Translations under genes and position numbers: made by a program
Part shown: positions 17,384 through 25,215 of the stretch, piece after piece
Layout: each line of letters begins with the position of its first letter
Position numbering within the stretch: position 1 is the first letter of the stretch
The notes under the pieces: generated by a model
What the model saw: only the letters and a program-made list of their open reading frames with translations
The model's database searches: none
What the model was told of the DNA's origin: nothing
NCBI RefSeq assembly: GCF_001422485.1
Contig: NZ_LMNF01000001.1
Span: 565,900-629,899, forward strand
Length of the DNA: 64,000 bases
Origin: Agreia sp. Leaf283
Lineage (GTDB): Bacteria > Actinomycetota > Actinomycetes > Actinomycetales > Microbacteriaceae
Direction of reading: 5' to 3'

Positions 17384-18343
17384 TCAGCGGGGAAGCGGCG
17401 GCGGATCGTCGAGGAAGTCCGCAGTCGGCGTGAAGTACAGCGATCCTGTCACCGCGGTCGAGAAGTCGAGGATGCGGTCGTAGGTGCCCTCCGGGTCGCC
17501 CACGAACATGTTCTTCAGCATGCGCTCCGTGACCGCCGGAGTCTTCGCGTAGCCGATGAAGTAGGTGCCGAACTCGGCCTCTCCGATGCGGCCGAACGGC
17601 ATGTTGTCGCGCACGATCTTTTCTTCGTTGCCTTCGGCATCCGTCAGAACGGTGAGCACCGTGTGGGCGTTCGGGGCCTTCTTCTCCTCGGCCTGCTCGA
17701 CGTTGTTCGCCTTGCCCCGACCGATGGCCTGCTCCTGCTGCTCCACCGTGAGCAGGTTCCAGGCCGTGAGGTTGTGCAGGTACTTCTGCACCACCACGTA
17801 GCTGCCGCCCACGAACTGCGGCTCGTCGTCGCGCACGATCACGTTCTGCACCGCGAGGGCGCCCGTCGGATTCTCTGTGCCGTCGACGAAGCCGAGCAGG
17901 TCGCGCTCGTCGAAGGACTTGAAGCCGTGCACCTCGTCGACCACGGCGGTCGGCCCTCCGAACCGCTCGACGAGCAGGCTCGCCAGCTCGAAGCAGAGGT
18001 CCATGCCCTGGGCGCGGATGTGGAACAGGATGTCGCCGGGCGTCGAGACCGAGGAGTGCACCGTTCCATGGAACTCCGGCAGAACGTGCAGCTCTTTCGG
18101 GCGAGGTCCGTCGAAGAGCCGCGACCAGGCATCCGACCCGATCGAGGTGATGCAGGTGAGCAGGCTGCTCGGCACGCGGAAGCCGACCGAGCGCACGAGC
18201 CCCGAGACGTCGCCGAGCGCGTCGTGAACCAGCTCTTCCCTACCGGGCGCGACAGTGAGCACCAGGAAGATCGCCGAGTCGCTCAGCGGATTGAGGATGG
18301 CTTGGGATGCGGGCAGCGGCTCGCCGCCGAGGGGATCGGTCAC
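17384..18343 (-). CDS. Dyp-type peroxidase
   Basis: 319 residues, the size of the compact bacterial DyP subfamilies. GFVDGTENPTG near residue 155 contains the GxxDG signature with the catalytic Asp, and the region EEKKAPNAHTVLTVL supplies a candidate proximal His. The remaining sequence (FLVLTVAPG..., DILFHIRAQGMDLCFELA) fits the ferredoxin-like double barrel. It is a heme peroxidase using hydrogen peroxide. No Tat signal is visible, and no encapsulin gene or cargo-loading tail is adjacent, so it is probably cytoplasmic. Confidence 0.9.
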   Translation of the reverse strand: MTDPLGGEPLPASQAILNPLSDSAIFLVLTVAPGREELVHDALGDVSGLVRSVGFRVPSSLLTCITSIGSDAWSRLFDGPRPKELHVLPEFHGTVHSSVSTPGDILFHIRAQGMDLCFELASLLVERFGGPTAVVDEVHGFKSFDERDLLGFVDGTENPTGALAVQNVIVRDDEPQFVGGSYVVVQKYLHNLTAWNLLTVEQQEQAIGRGKANNVEQAEEKKAPNAHTVLTVLTDAEGNEEKIVRDNMPFGRIGEAEFGTYFIGYAKTPAVTERMLKNMFVGDPEGTYDRILDFSTAVTGSLYFTPTADFLDDPPPLPR

Positions 18344-18395
18344 GCCCTCACGCTATCCGAGCGCGCCAGCTGCGCGACTCGACGGATGTCGAAAA

Positions 18396-19661
18396 TCAGC
18401 CCTCGGCGTCGAGCGGATGCGCGATCTCGTCGCGCGGCATGCGCGCGATGAGCAGCGCGGCCACCGCGAAGAAGACGGGAACCACCCCGGCGACGAGGAA
18501 CGTGGGCGCCAGCCCGACCGCTTCGCCCACCGGCCCCGCGAGCGCCATCGACACCGGCATGAGCGCCAGCGAGATGAAGAAGTCGAGGCTCGAGACTCGC
18601 CCGAGCAGGTCACGCGGCACTCTCCTCTGCAGCAGGGTTCCCCAGATGACCTGCCCCGCCGAGCCCGTGAACCCCACGATGAAGACCGCCACCGCCATGA
18701 CCCAGAGCTCGTTCGTGAATCCGATGACGGCGAGCGGAACGGAGCCGATTCCCCACGCCAGCAGCATCACCGTGAGGTAGCGGCGCGGCAGCCGGCGCGA
18801 CGCGACCACGATCGATCCGATCGCACCGCCCACGCCGAAGGCCGCGAGCACGAGCGCGAACGAGCCGGCCCCTCCCCCGGTCTGGTCGCGCACGGCGAAC
18901 GGCAGCAGCACCTCGATGGGGCCGAGCAGCACGAGCACCCAGCCGAAGGCGAAGAGCAGGGTCGCGAACAGCCAGGGCGTGCGCACCATGTAGACGACGC
19001 CCTCGCGCATGTCTCGGTACATCGAGACCAGCGGATGTGCGGAGTCGCCCGAGCGGTCGCGCGCGATGGGCACGCTGCGCATCACGACAAGGCCCGCGAG
19101 CGCGGCGAGGTGCACGACGACGATCACCGCGAATGCGGTGGGTGGCCCGCCGAGTGCGATGAGGCCGGCCGCGACCGCCGGGCCTGCGGCCTGGAGCGCG
19201 GCGGGGCGCAGCACCCCCTCGATGCCGTTGGCCGCGAGCAGGTCGTCGGCCGGGAGGAGCGCCGGCAGGATCGCCGAGTAGGCCGGATAGAAGAAGCCCT
19301 CCCCGATGCCGAGCAGCGCGGCTGCGACTACGAGGTGCCAGAGTTCGAGCGACCCCGCGAGTGCGAGCGCGGCGACCGCGGCCATGCTCAGCAGCTTGAC
19401 GCTCTCGATGCCGACGAGGATCAGGCGCTGCGGCACGCGGTCGGCGACGACACCGCCGATGAGGGTGGCACCGACCATGCCGATGCTCGTGGCCGTGGCC
19501 GTGATCGAGAGCTGCAGCGGGCCGCCCCCGAGCTCGATGACCTGCCACACCAGGGCGACCAGCCACATGCCCCCGCCGAAGAGCGACAGGGTGAGCGCAC
19601 CGAAGAGCAGTCGGTACTGCCCTGTGGCGAAGGGCCTCACGGCGCGGGGAAGCTGTGCCAT
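18396..19661 (-). CDS. MFS transporter (MFS_3, exporter-like)
   Basis: 421 residues with about 12 hydrophobic helices. The N terminus (FATGQYRLLFGALTLSLFGGGMWLVALVWQVIELGGG) and GGVVADRVPQRLILV loop match the MFS_3 group containing enterobactin exporter-like and macrolide-efflux-like proteins. It lies 50 bases upstream of the Dyp peroxidase on the same strand and may share its transcript. Substrate unknown. Confidence 0.88.
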   Translation of the reverse strand: MAQLPRAVRPFATGQYRLLFGALTLSLFGGGMWLVALVWQVIELGGGPLQLSITATATSIGMVGATLIGGVVADRVPQRLILVGIESVKLLSMAAVAALALAGSLELWHLVVAAALLGIGEGFFYPAYSAILPALLPADDLLAANGIEGVLRPAALQAAGPAVAAGLIALGGPPTAFAVIVVVHLAALAGLVVMRSVPIARDRSGDSAHPLVSMYRDMREGVVYMVRTPWLFATLLFAFGWVLVLLGPIEVLLPFAVRDQTGGGAGSFALVLAAFGVGGAIGSIVVASRRLPRRYLTVMLLAWGIGSVPLAVIGFTNELWVMAVAVFIVGFTGSAGQVIWGTLLQRRVPRDLLGRVSSLDFFISLALMPVSMALAGPVGEAVGLAPTFLVAGVVPVFFAVAALLIARMPRDEIAHPLDAEG

Positions 19662-19774
19662 ACGTCCACGCTAGAGCGCGCGCGACGTCCGCGCCATGTC
19701 GGCGCATCCGCGCCCGGACGGCCGGGGGCGCACGCTCCCAGAGGGCGCGGATGCCGATGCGTCAGACTGGATGC

Positions 19775-20254
19775 ATGGCCTCCGCTCGCACTTTCACGCC
19801 CGAGAGACTCTTCCGCGTCTTCGCCCTGCTCGAAACCATCACCTGGACGCTGCTCATCGTGGGCATGATCCTGAAGTACGCGGTCGGTGTCGGCGACTGG
19901 CCCGTGTCGATCGCCGGCTTCATCCACGGTCTGATCTTCATCGCCTACGCGCTGCAGGCGGGCGTGGTGGCCGTGAACCAGCGGTGGCACCTCGGCCTCG
20001 CGACCCTGGCCGTCGCATCCGCCGTCGTGCCCTACGCCACTATTCCGGTCGAGCGCTGGCTCGCCCGCCGAGGCAGCCTCGAGGGCGGATGGCGAACGGA
20101 TGCGACGGACGACCCCCGAGACGCGCGCCCGCTCGACCGCGCCTTCCGCTGGGCGCTGCAGCGGCCCATCCCTCTGGCCGGAGGCCTGATCGTGGCTCTC
20201 GTCGCGATCATGGCGACGCTGCTCTTCATCGGCCCTCCCGGCGGCGAGGCCTGA
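19775..20254 (+). CDS. DUF3817 family membrane protein
   Basis: 159 residues. The segment RLFRVFALLETITWTLLIVGMILKY and then GFIHGLIFIAYALQAGVVAV is the DUF3817 pattern of integral membrane proteins with about three helices. A long hydrophilic loop (GSLEGGWRTDATDDPRDARP) precedes a last helix near 133-153. The start ATG at 19775 is chosen because homologs begin close to this point. Function unknown. It is divergent from the MFS gene. Confidence 0.8.
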   Translation: MASARTFTPERLFRVFALLETITWTLLIVGMILKYAVGVGDWPVSIAGFIHGLIFIAYALQAGVVAVNQRWHLGLATLAVASAVVPYATIPVERWLARRGSLEGGWRTDATDDPRDARPLDRAFRWALQRPIPLAGGLIVALVAIMATLLFIGPPGGEA

Positions 20255-20293
20255 GCGCCGAAGCAGTCCCGTCGCGCAGTCTTTCCCGAGCAC

Positions 20294-20326
20294 ACAAAAA
20301 AGCGGCCCGCTTTCGCGAGCCGCTTT
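20294..20326 (-). terminator. Intrinsic terminator of tRNA-Arg
   Basis: Stem AAAGCGGC (20299-20306) with GCCGCTTT (20319-20326). Read on the minus strand it is followed by a T-run from the A-tract at 20294-20300. It ends the tRNA transcript and may also serve the converging DUF3817 gene. Confidence 0.8.
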
Positions 20327-20341
20327 CGTGGTGTATCTCTG

Positions 20342-20415
<74 letters not shown>

Positions 20416-20476
20416 AGGTCAAGACCAGATGAAATCCTAGCACGCCTTTCGGAGCCCTTCTGCACAGCGTCCGTGA

Positions 20477-20597
20477 TCAGCGGGCCGTGGCCAGCTCCGG
20501 CTCGGCGTTCGTCGAGGCGTGAGGCAGGTCGACCTCGTTCTCGACCTCCACCTTCACGCCGGCCCGGAAGTGCCCGATGACCGCGAGCGCGAACATT
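20477..20597 (-). pseudogene. C-terminal remnant of an unidentified gene
   Basis: An open frame on the minus strand of about 39 codons, FALAVIGHFRAGVKVEVENE then VDLPHASTNAEPELATAR, ends at a TGA at 20477-20479. It reads like a real protein tail (a short hydrophobic stretch then a charged tail, as at the end of some transporters) but has no proper beginning. It abuts, in opposite orientation, the tail of a TetR-like protein. Family assignment is only a guess. Confidence 0.35.
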
Positions 20598-20813
20598 GTC
20601 TTCGGCGAGCCCCGGGCCAGCTACCTGCAGCTCTTCACCGACTGGGCGAAGTCCGAGCGTGGCCTCGGCGACGACGAAGCGCGCGAGTACGCGACGAGGC
20701 TCACGTCGATCGCGGTGGGCCTGGGACAGGGGTACATCGCCCAGTCCGCGCTCTTCCGTGAGTTCGACGGCCCCGCGTACCTGGCCATGGCGCGCGAGCT
20801 CCTCCCCCACTGA
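20598..20813 (+). pseudogene. C-terminal remnant of a TetR-family regulator
   Basis: About 72 codons (RASYLQLFTDWAKSERGLGD..., SIAVGLGQGYIAQSALFREF, DGPAYLAMARELLPH) match the usual end of TetR ligand domains, with no DNA-binding N terminus. An ATG at 20577 could give a 78-residue protein, but nothing supports translation. Both this and the opposite-strand remnant lack their 5' ends at the same point near 20597. This fits one deletion across the shared promoter of a divergent regulator/target pair. Confidence 0.5.
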
Positions 20814-20853
20814 AGGCGAACCGCTCCCGTCGACCGCGAACGAGTTGCACGAA

Positions 20854-20882
20854 ATGGCCGCCTCCCCGTGAAGGGAAGCGGC
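20854..20882 (-). terminator. Hairpin downstream of the large phosphatase gene
   Basis: Inverted pair TGGCCGC/GCGGCCA with a G+C-rich, partly paired interior, about 40 bases beyond the stop codon of the gene at 20924. There is no T-run. Probable terminator. Confidence 0.5.
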
Positions 20883-20923
20883 CACTTCGGGCAACTGGGC
20901 GCGATGCGCCCCGGGCGCAGCGG

Positions 20924-23900
20924 CTAGCGCGAGCGCTGCAGCGAGATGATGCCCGTCGGGAACCGGTCGCGGTTCGAGACGAAGACCGTGCCCTTCGTCG
21001 GATCGACCGACACCCCGTAGACCTTGTTGCCGTAGGTCGTCGCCGAGTAGTTCGCGATCTGCGTGAGGTCTCCCGCGTTCAGCACGAGAACTCCGCTCTT
21101 CTCGAAGGCGTCGGTCATGTGTCCGATGTACAGCCGCTGGGCGACCGGGTCGACCGCCACCGAACGCAGATCCGGCGCCGCCACCTGAAGCGTCTGCAGC
21201 AGCGAGTAGTCGACGGTCGAGTAGACCCGGACGCCGTCCACACCCGAGGTGTCCTCGCTGGTGACGTAGAGGCGCTTCGTCGTGGGGTCCACGGCGATTC
21301 CGTGCGACTTCCACGACGTCGACGAGGTCGTCGCCACGGTCTCGATCTGGGCGCCGGTGACGGCATCCATGACCTGGAAGCCCGTGCCTCGGGTCGCACC
21401 GTACACGCGGCCCGCCTCGAGATCGACGTCGATGCCGCGCACGTTCGCCGAGAAGGCGAACGGTCCGCGAACGATCGCGTCGGCCTTCACGTCGAGCACG
21501 GCCCACGCCGCACCGTAGGCGACGTAGAGCTCGCCCTTCGCCGTGTCGAGCGCGACGTCTCGAACGCCCTCGGCCTCTCCCCCGGCGATGGCGTGCGTCT
21601 TCACGACCGTGTCGGTCGCCGGATCGATCTCCAGCACCCGGGCGGGCCGCTGCTCGTTGCCCACGAAGAGGTGCTCTGTGGTCGGGTCGACCACCGAGCC
21701 GACCGGCTTCACGTCGAGATCGGCGTTCGCGGTCTGCGACGGGATCGCTCCCAGCGCGGTCGGCGCATAGGTGAGTCCAGTGGGCGGCCCCTCCGGGTCG
21801 TTCGGGTCCGTCGGGTCCGTCGGGTCCGTCGGGTCCGTGGGATCGGTGGGATCCGTTGGATCGGTCGGATCCGTCGGGTCCGTGGGATCCGTCGGGTCCG
21901 TGGGGTCCGTCGGGTCGACCGGCGTTCCGACGTTCCGGATGCTGATGGTCACCGCGACCGAGGTCAGTTCCGACCCGGGCGGGTTCAGTCTGAAGTCACG
22001 GTTCGACGCGAACACCCGCTGGTGCTCCTCATCGACGGAGATGCCGTAGACGTCCTTCCCGTACTTCGGATCGGCCAGGTCTGCCAGAACTTTTCCGGTC
22101 TTCGCGTCATGCACGGAGAAGCCGCCGGTTCCCGCCGCCGTGCCCGTGTAGGCCACGTAGACGAGACCGTGGGTCGAGTCGACGTCGAGCTGGCGAGCGT
22201 TCGGCCTCGTGGGCTGCTCCCAGAGCTGCGCGAAGTTGTCCTTCACGTCGAACGCCGCGATGTTCTTCACATCGGCCGTCTCCTCGAAGAAGGCCGCGGT
22301 GACGCGTCCACCCTCGGGGTCGGCGGCCACGTAGTAGGCACCGGCCGTTCCGTTGATGACGCCGATCGACTCGCCGGTCTGGGCATCCAGAACCTCGACA
22401 CCCCGCGACGGGATCGCGCCGTAGACGTAACCGTTGACGGGGTCGACGTCTATGGAGCGGTTCGACTGCACAAACGGGAACGGGCCCCGCACGACCTGGC
22501 CGTACGTCGCATCCGCTGTCGACACCACGACCCAGTTGGTGTTCTGCTGACCCACGTAGAGCAGGTCGTTCGCGTCGTCGATTCCGATGTCGCGGATGTT
22601 CTCCGGCAGAGTCATCTGGCGAACGATCGTGTCGGTGTTCGGATCGACCTCGAAGATCGTGCGGCCGTTCTGGTCACCGAGGAACAGGTGGTCGCGCTTC
22701 TCCGAGTACGCCGAGCCCGCGGGCAGCTGCGCCGCCGGCTTCGCAACCGAGACGACCTGGCCGGCAGGCGAGTAGTCGAAGCCCTGCTCGACGATCCTCT
22801 CCGACACGGTGACGGCCGCCGACATCGTTTCCGATCCGGGCGGGTTCAGCCTGAAGTCGCGGTTCGACGCGAACACCCGCTGGTGCTCCTCGTCGATCGA
22901 GATGCCGTAGACGTCCTTGCCGTACTTGGGATCGGCGAAGTCGCCGAGCCGCTTGCCGGTGGCGATGTCGTGCACCGAGAACCCGCCGGTTCCCGCCGCC
23001 GTGCCCGTGTAGGCGACATAGACCAGACCGTGGGTCGAGTCGATGTCGAGCTGGCGGGCGTTGGGACGTGTCGGCTGCTCCCAGAGCTGGGCGAAGTTGT
23101 TCTTCACGTCGAACGCCGCGATGTTCTTCACATCGGCCGTCTCCTCGAAGAAGGCAGCAGACACGCGGCCGCCCTCGGGGTCGGCGGCGACGTAGTACGC
23201 GCCGGCCGTTCCGTTGATCACGCCGACCGATTCGCCGGTCTGGGCATCGAGTACCTCGACACCCCGCGACGGGATCGCGCCGTAGACGTAACCATTGACG
23301 GGGTCGACGTCGATGGAGCGGTTCGACTGCACGAACGGGAACGGGCCCCGCACGACCTGGCCGTACGTCGCATCCGCCGTCGACACGACCACCCAGTTCG
23401 AGTTCTGCTGGCCGACGTACAGAAGATCGTTCGCGTCGTCGATTCCGATGTCGCGGATGTTCTCCGGCAGAGTCATCTGACGAACGATCGTGTCGGTGGC
23501 GGGATCCATCTCGAAGATCGTGCGGCCGTTCTGGTCACCGAGGAACAGGTGATCGCGCTTCTCCGAGAATGCCGAGCCCGCGGGCAGCTGAGCGGCCGGC
23601 TTGGCGACGGACTTCAGGTCTCCGACGACGCGGTAGTCGACCGTGGTGGTAGGCTCCTCGGGCTCTTCTCCGCCCGGGTCGGGGTTGGGCTCGCAGCCGA
23701 GGCAGGGCTCTCCGCCGTTCTCGTCGATGACCTGCGGAACCGTGTCGTCGGTCACGGCCTTGCCGCTGTCGTTCTTCACGATGGTGAGGCCGTCGTAGTA
23801 CTCGCCGTCGGCCGTGCGCGATTCGTAGCGCAGCTTGTCGCCCGACACGTCGATGAGCTGGTAGAGCTCGATTCCGCCGCCGAGCTTGCGCAGGTGCGCG

Positions 23901-25114
23901 CCGTTGTCGTTCCACAGGCGGGGGCCGGTGTTGTTGTACATCTTCGATCCCACGACCGACACCGCGTAGACGGGGCCGTCGTAGTTGAGGTCCTTGTTCC
24001 AGCTCACGGGGTTGCCGAGCTCCGACTCGTCGGAGTTTCCGCGCCCGTAGGCGTGGTCGTGGCCCTGCAGCACGAGGTCGACGTTGTGGCTCTCGAAGAG
24101 CGGCACCCAGGCATCCCGGATCGCGCGGTTGTTGCGCCCCTCGTCGAGCGAGAAGACGGGGTGGTGGAAGTACACCACGGTCCACTTGTTGGGGTTTTCG
24201 TCGAGGGTCTTCTCGAGCCAGGCGGTCTGCACGGCCAGGGCCGCGGCATCCGTGATGTTGCTGTTGAGCGAGATGAAGCGCACGCCCTGGTAGTCGCTGT
24301 AGTAGACGGTGCCGTCGAGCAGTGCCTCGACCTCGGCCGGTCCGGTCGGGCCGTTCTCGGGGTAGGCGAACTGGGCCTGCCACTGCTTCGACAGCGCTTC
24401 GCCCTCGTACTCGTGGTTGCCCGCGGCTGCCAGGAAGTTCTGCGTTCCGAACTGGTAGCCGGCGGCGTCGAACACCTCGCCCCACTGGGTGTCGTTGTTC
24501 GCCTCGTCGATCAGGTCGCCCGCCTGCAGCACGATGCTGGCGTCGGGGCGGTCGCGGAAGGCGTTGCGGATGACGCGCGAGGCGTCGGACTTGATGCCGT
24601 TCTGAACGTCGCCGAGGTAGATGAACGAGAAGTCGTCGGGTGTGGCCGACGCCGTGGTGAAGTGCTGCCACTCGCTGTAGTTCGTGCCGTCGCCGACGCG
24701 GTACATGTACTGCGTCGACGGGGTCAGGCCCGTGAACTTCACCGTGTGGAACGCCTCGTCGTAGCCCTTGTCGGTGGGCACGGTGGTTGTCGACGACGCC
24801 GCGACGACCGTGTAGTCGTCGGTGTAGGGCTTGGCCGTGGCGACGCGGATCTGCGCCTGCGCCTGGGCCGCGGTGACCTTGGTCGAGGTGCGCCAGGTGA
24901 CCGCCTGCGAGTTCGAGAGGTCTCCCGAGGGTGTGAGCACGAGGCGGTCGGGCACGCTGGTCGGGCCGTACTGCTCGATCGGCGTCGCCGTGACGGCCTG
25001 TGCCGCCTCAGAGGTCGAACCGAGCGGAACGAGCAGGGCTCCGGCCAGAACCGCCGCCGTGATGGCGACGCCCCTGCGGAAGCCCGACCCGAACCGGGAT
25101 GACGAGGTCGTCAT
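20924..25114 (-). CDS. Secreted purple-acid-phosphatase-like protein with beta-propeller repeats
   Basis: 1,396 residues from ATG 25114 behind GAAAGG. A Sec signal ends near residue 38. Then come a fibronectin-like PAP N domain (about 50-165) and a metallophosphatase domain (about 170-470) with LGDVQN, AGDLID, GNHEYEG, YFHHPVF and LQGHDHAYGR, a complete dimetal set. After a linker, two nearly identical propeller-type segments follow (about 495-771 and 771-1060, repeat period 861 bp) with YVGQQN, VDPVNGYVYGAIPSRG and similar blades. A Pro/Thr/Asp linker of DPT units (about 1068-1110) leads to a third, more diverged propeller segment. No sorting signal is seen, so it is probably released. Extracellular phosphoester cleavage is the likely role. 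Confidence 0.88.
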   Translation of the reverse strand: MTTSSSRFGSGFRRGVAITAAVLAGALLVPLGSTSEAAQAVTATPIEQYGPTSVPDRLVLTPSGDLSNSQAVTWRTSTKVTAAQAQAQIRVATAKPYTDDYTVVAASSTTTVPTDKGYDEAFHTVKFTGLTPSTQYMYRVGDGTNYSEWQHFTTASATPDDFSFIYLGDVQNGIKSDASRVIRNAFRDRPDASIVLQAGDLIDEANNDTQWGEVFDAAGYQFGTQNFLAAAGNHEYEGEALSKQWQAQFAYPENGPTGPAEVEALLDGTVYYSDYQGVRFISLNSNITDAAALAVQTAWLEKTLDENPNKWTVVYFHHPVFSLDEGRNNRAIRDAWVPLFESHNVDLVLQGHDHAYGRGNSDESELGNPVSWNKDLNYDGPVYAVSVVGSKMYNNTGPRLWNDNGAHLRKLGGGIELYQLIDVSGDKLRYESRTADGEYYDGLTIVKNDSGKAVTDDTVPQVIDENGGEPCLGCEPNPDPGGEEPEEPTTTVDYRVVGDLKSVAKPAAQLPAGSAFSEKRDHLFLGDQNGRTIFEMDPATDTIVRQMTLPENIRDIGIDDANDLLYVGQQNSNWVVVSTADATYGQVVRGPFPFVQSNRSIDVDPVNGYVYGAIPSRGVEVLDAQTGESVGVINGTAGAYYVAADPEGGRVSAAFFEETADVKNIAAFDVKNNFAQLWEQPTRPNARQLDIDSTHGLVYVAYTGTAAGTGGFSVHDIATGKRLGDFADPKYGKDVYGISIDEEHQRVFASNRDFRLNPPGSETMSAAVTVSERIVEQGFDYSPAGQVVSVAKPAAQLPAGSAYSEKRDHLFLGDQNGRTIFEVDPNTDTIVRQMTLPENIRDIGIDDANDLLYVGQQNTNWVVVSTADATYGQVVRGPFPFVQSNRSIDVDPVNGYVYGAIPSRGVEVLDAQTGESIGVINGTAGAYYVAADPEGGRVTAAFFEETADVKNIAAFDVKDNFAQLWEQPTRPNARQLDVDSTHGLVYVAYTGTAAGTGGFSVHDAKTGKVLADLADPKYGKDVYGISVDEEHQRVFASNRDFRLNPPGSELTSVAVTISIRNVGTPVDPTDPTDPTDPTDPTDPTDPTDPTDPTDPTDPTDPTDPNDPEGPPTGLTYAPTALGAIPSQTANADLDVKPVGSVVDPTTEHLFVGNEQRPARVLEIDPATDTVVKTHAIAGGEAEGVRDVALDTAKGELYVAYGAAWAVLDVKADAIVRGPFAFSANVRGIDVDLEAGRVYGATRGTGFQVMDAVTGAQIETVATTSSTSWKSHGIAVDPTTKRLYVTSEDTSGVDGVRVYSTVDYSLLQTLQVAAPDLRSVAVDPVAQRLYIGHMTDAFEKSGVLVLNAGDLTQIANYSATTYGNKVYGVSVDPTKGTVFVSNRDRFPTGIISLQRSR

Positions 25115-25215
25115 GGGAGTGGAACCTTTCGGTGGTCGTGTGGCTCGGGTGCTTCGGGGTGTCGGTGCGGTCGAAGCGGGGGCACCGGATGCGCGGGGTC
25201 CCGCGCCGGTCGCGA

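Noticed and set aside
17384-18343. Encapsulin cargo system for the Dyp peroxidase
   Set aside because: No encapsulin gene neighbours it and the C terminus shows no typical cargo-loading peptide.
21785-21910. Short repeats in the phosphatase gene considered as an intergenic repeat array
   Set aside because: They encode a Pro/Thr/Asp linker in frame within a secreted protein, a common stalk type.
21119-25102. Very long open frame on the plus strand opposite the large phosphatase gene
   Set aside because: It is the antisense of a clear secreted metallophosphatase with complete motifs. High G+C content creates such frames. It has no recognisable domain.
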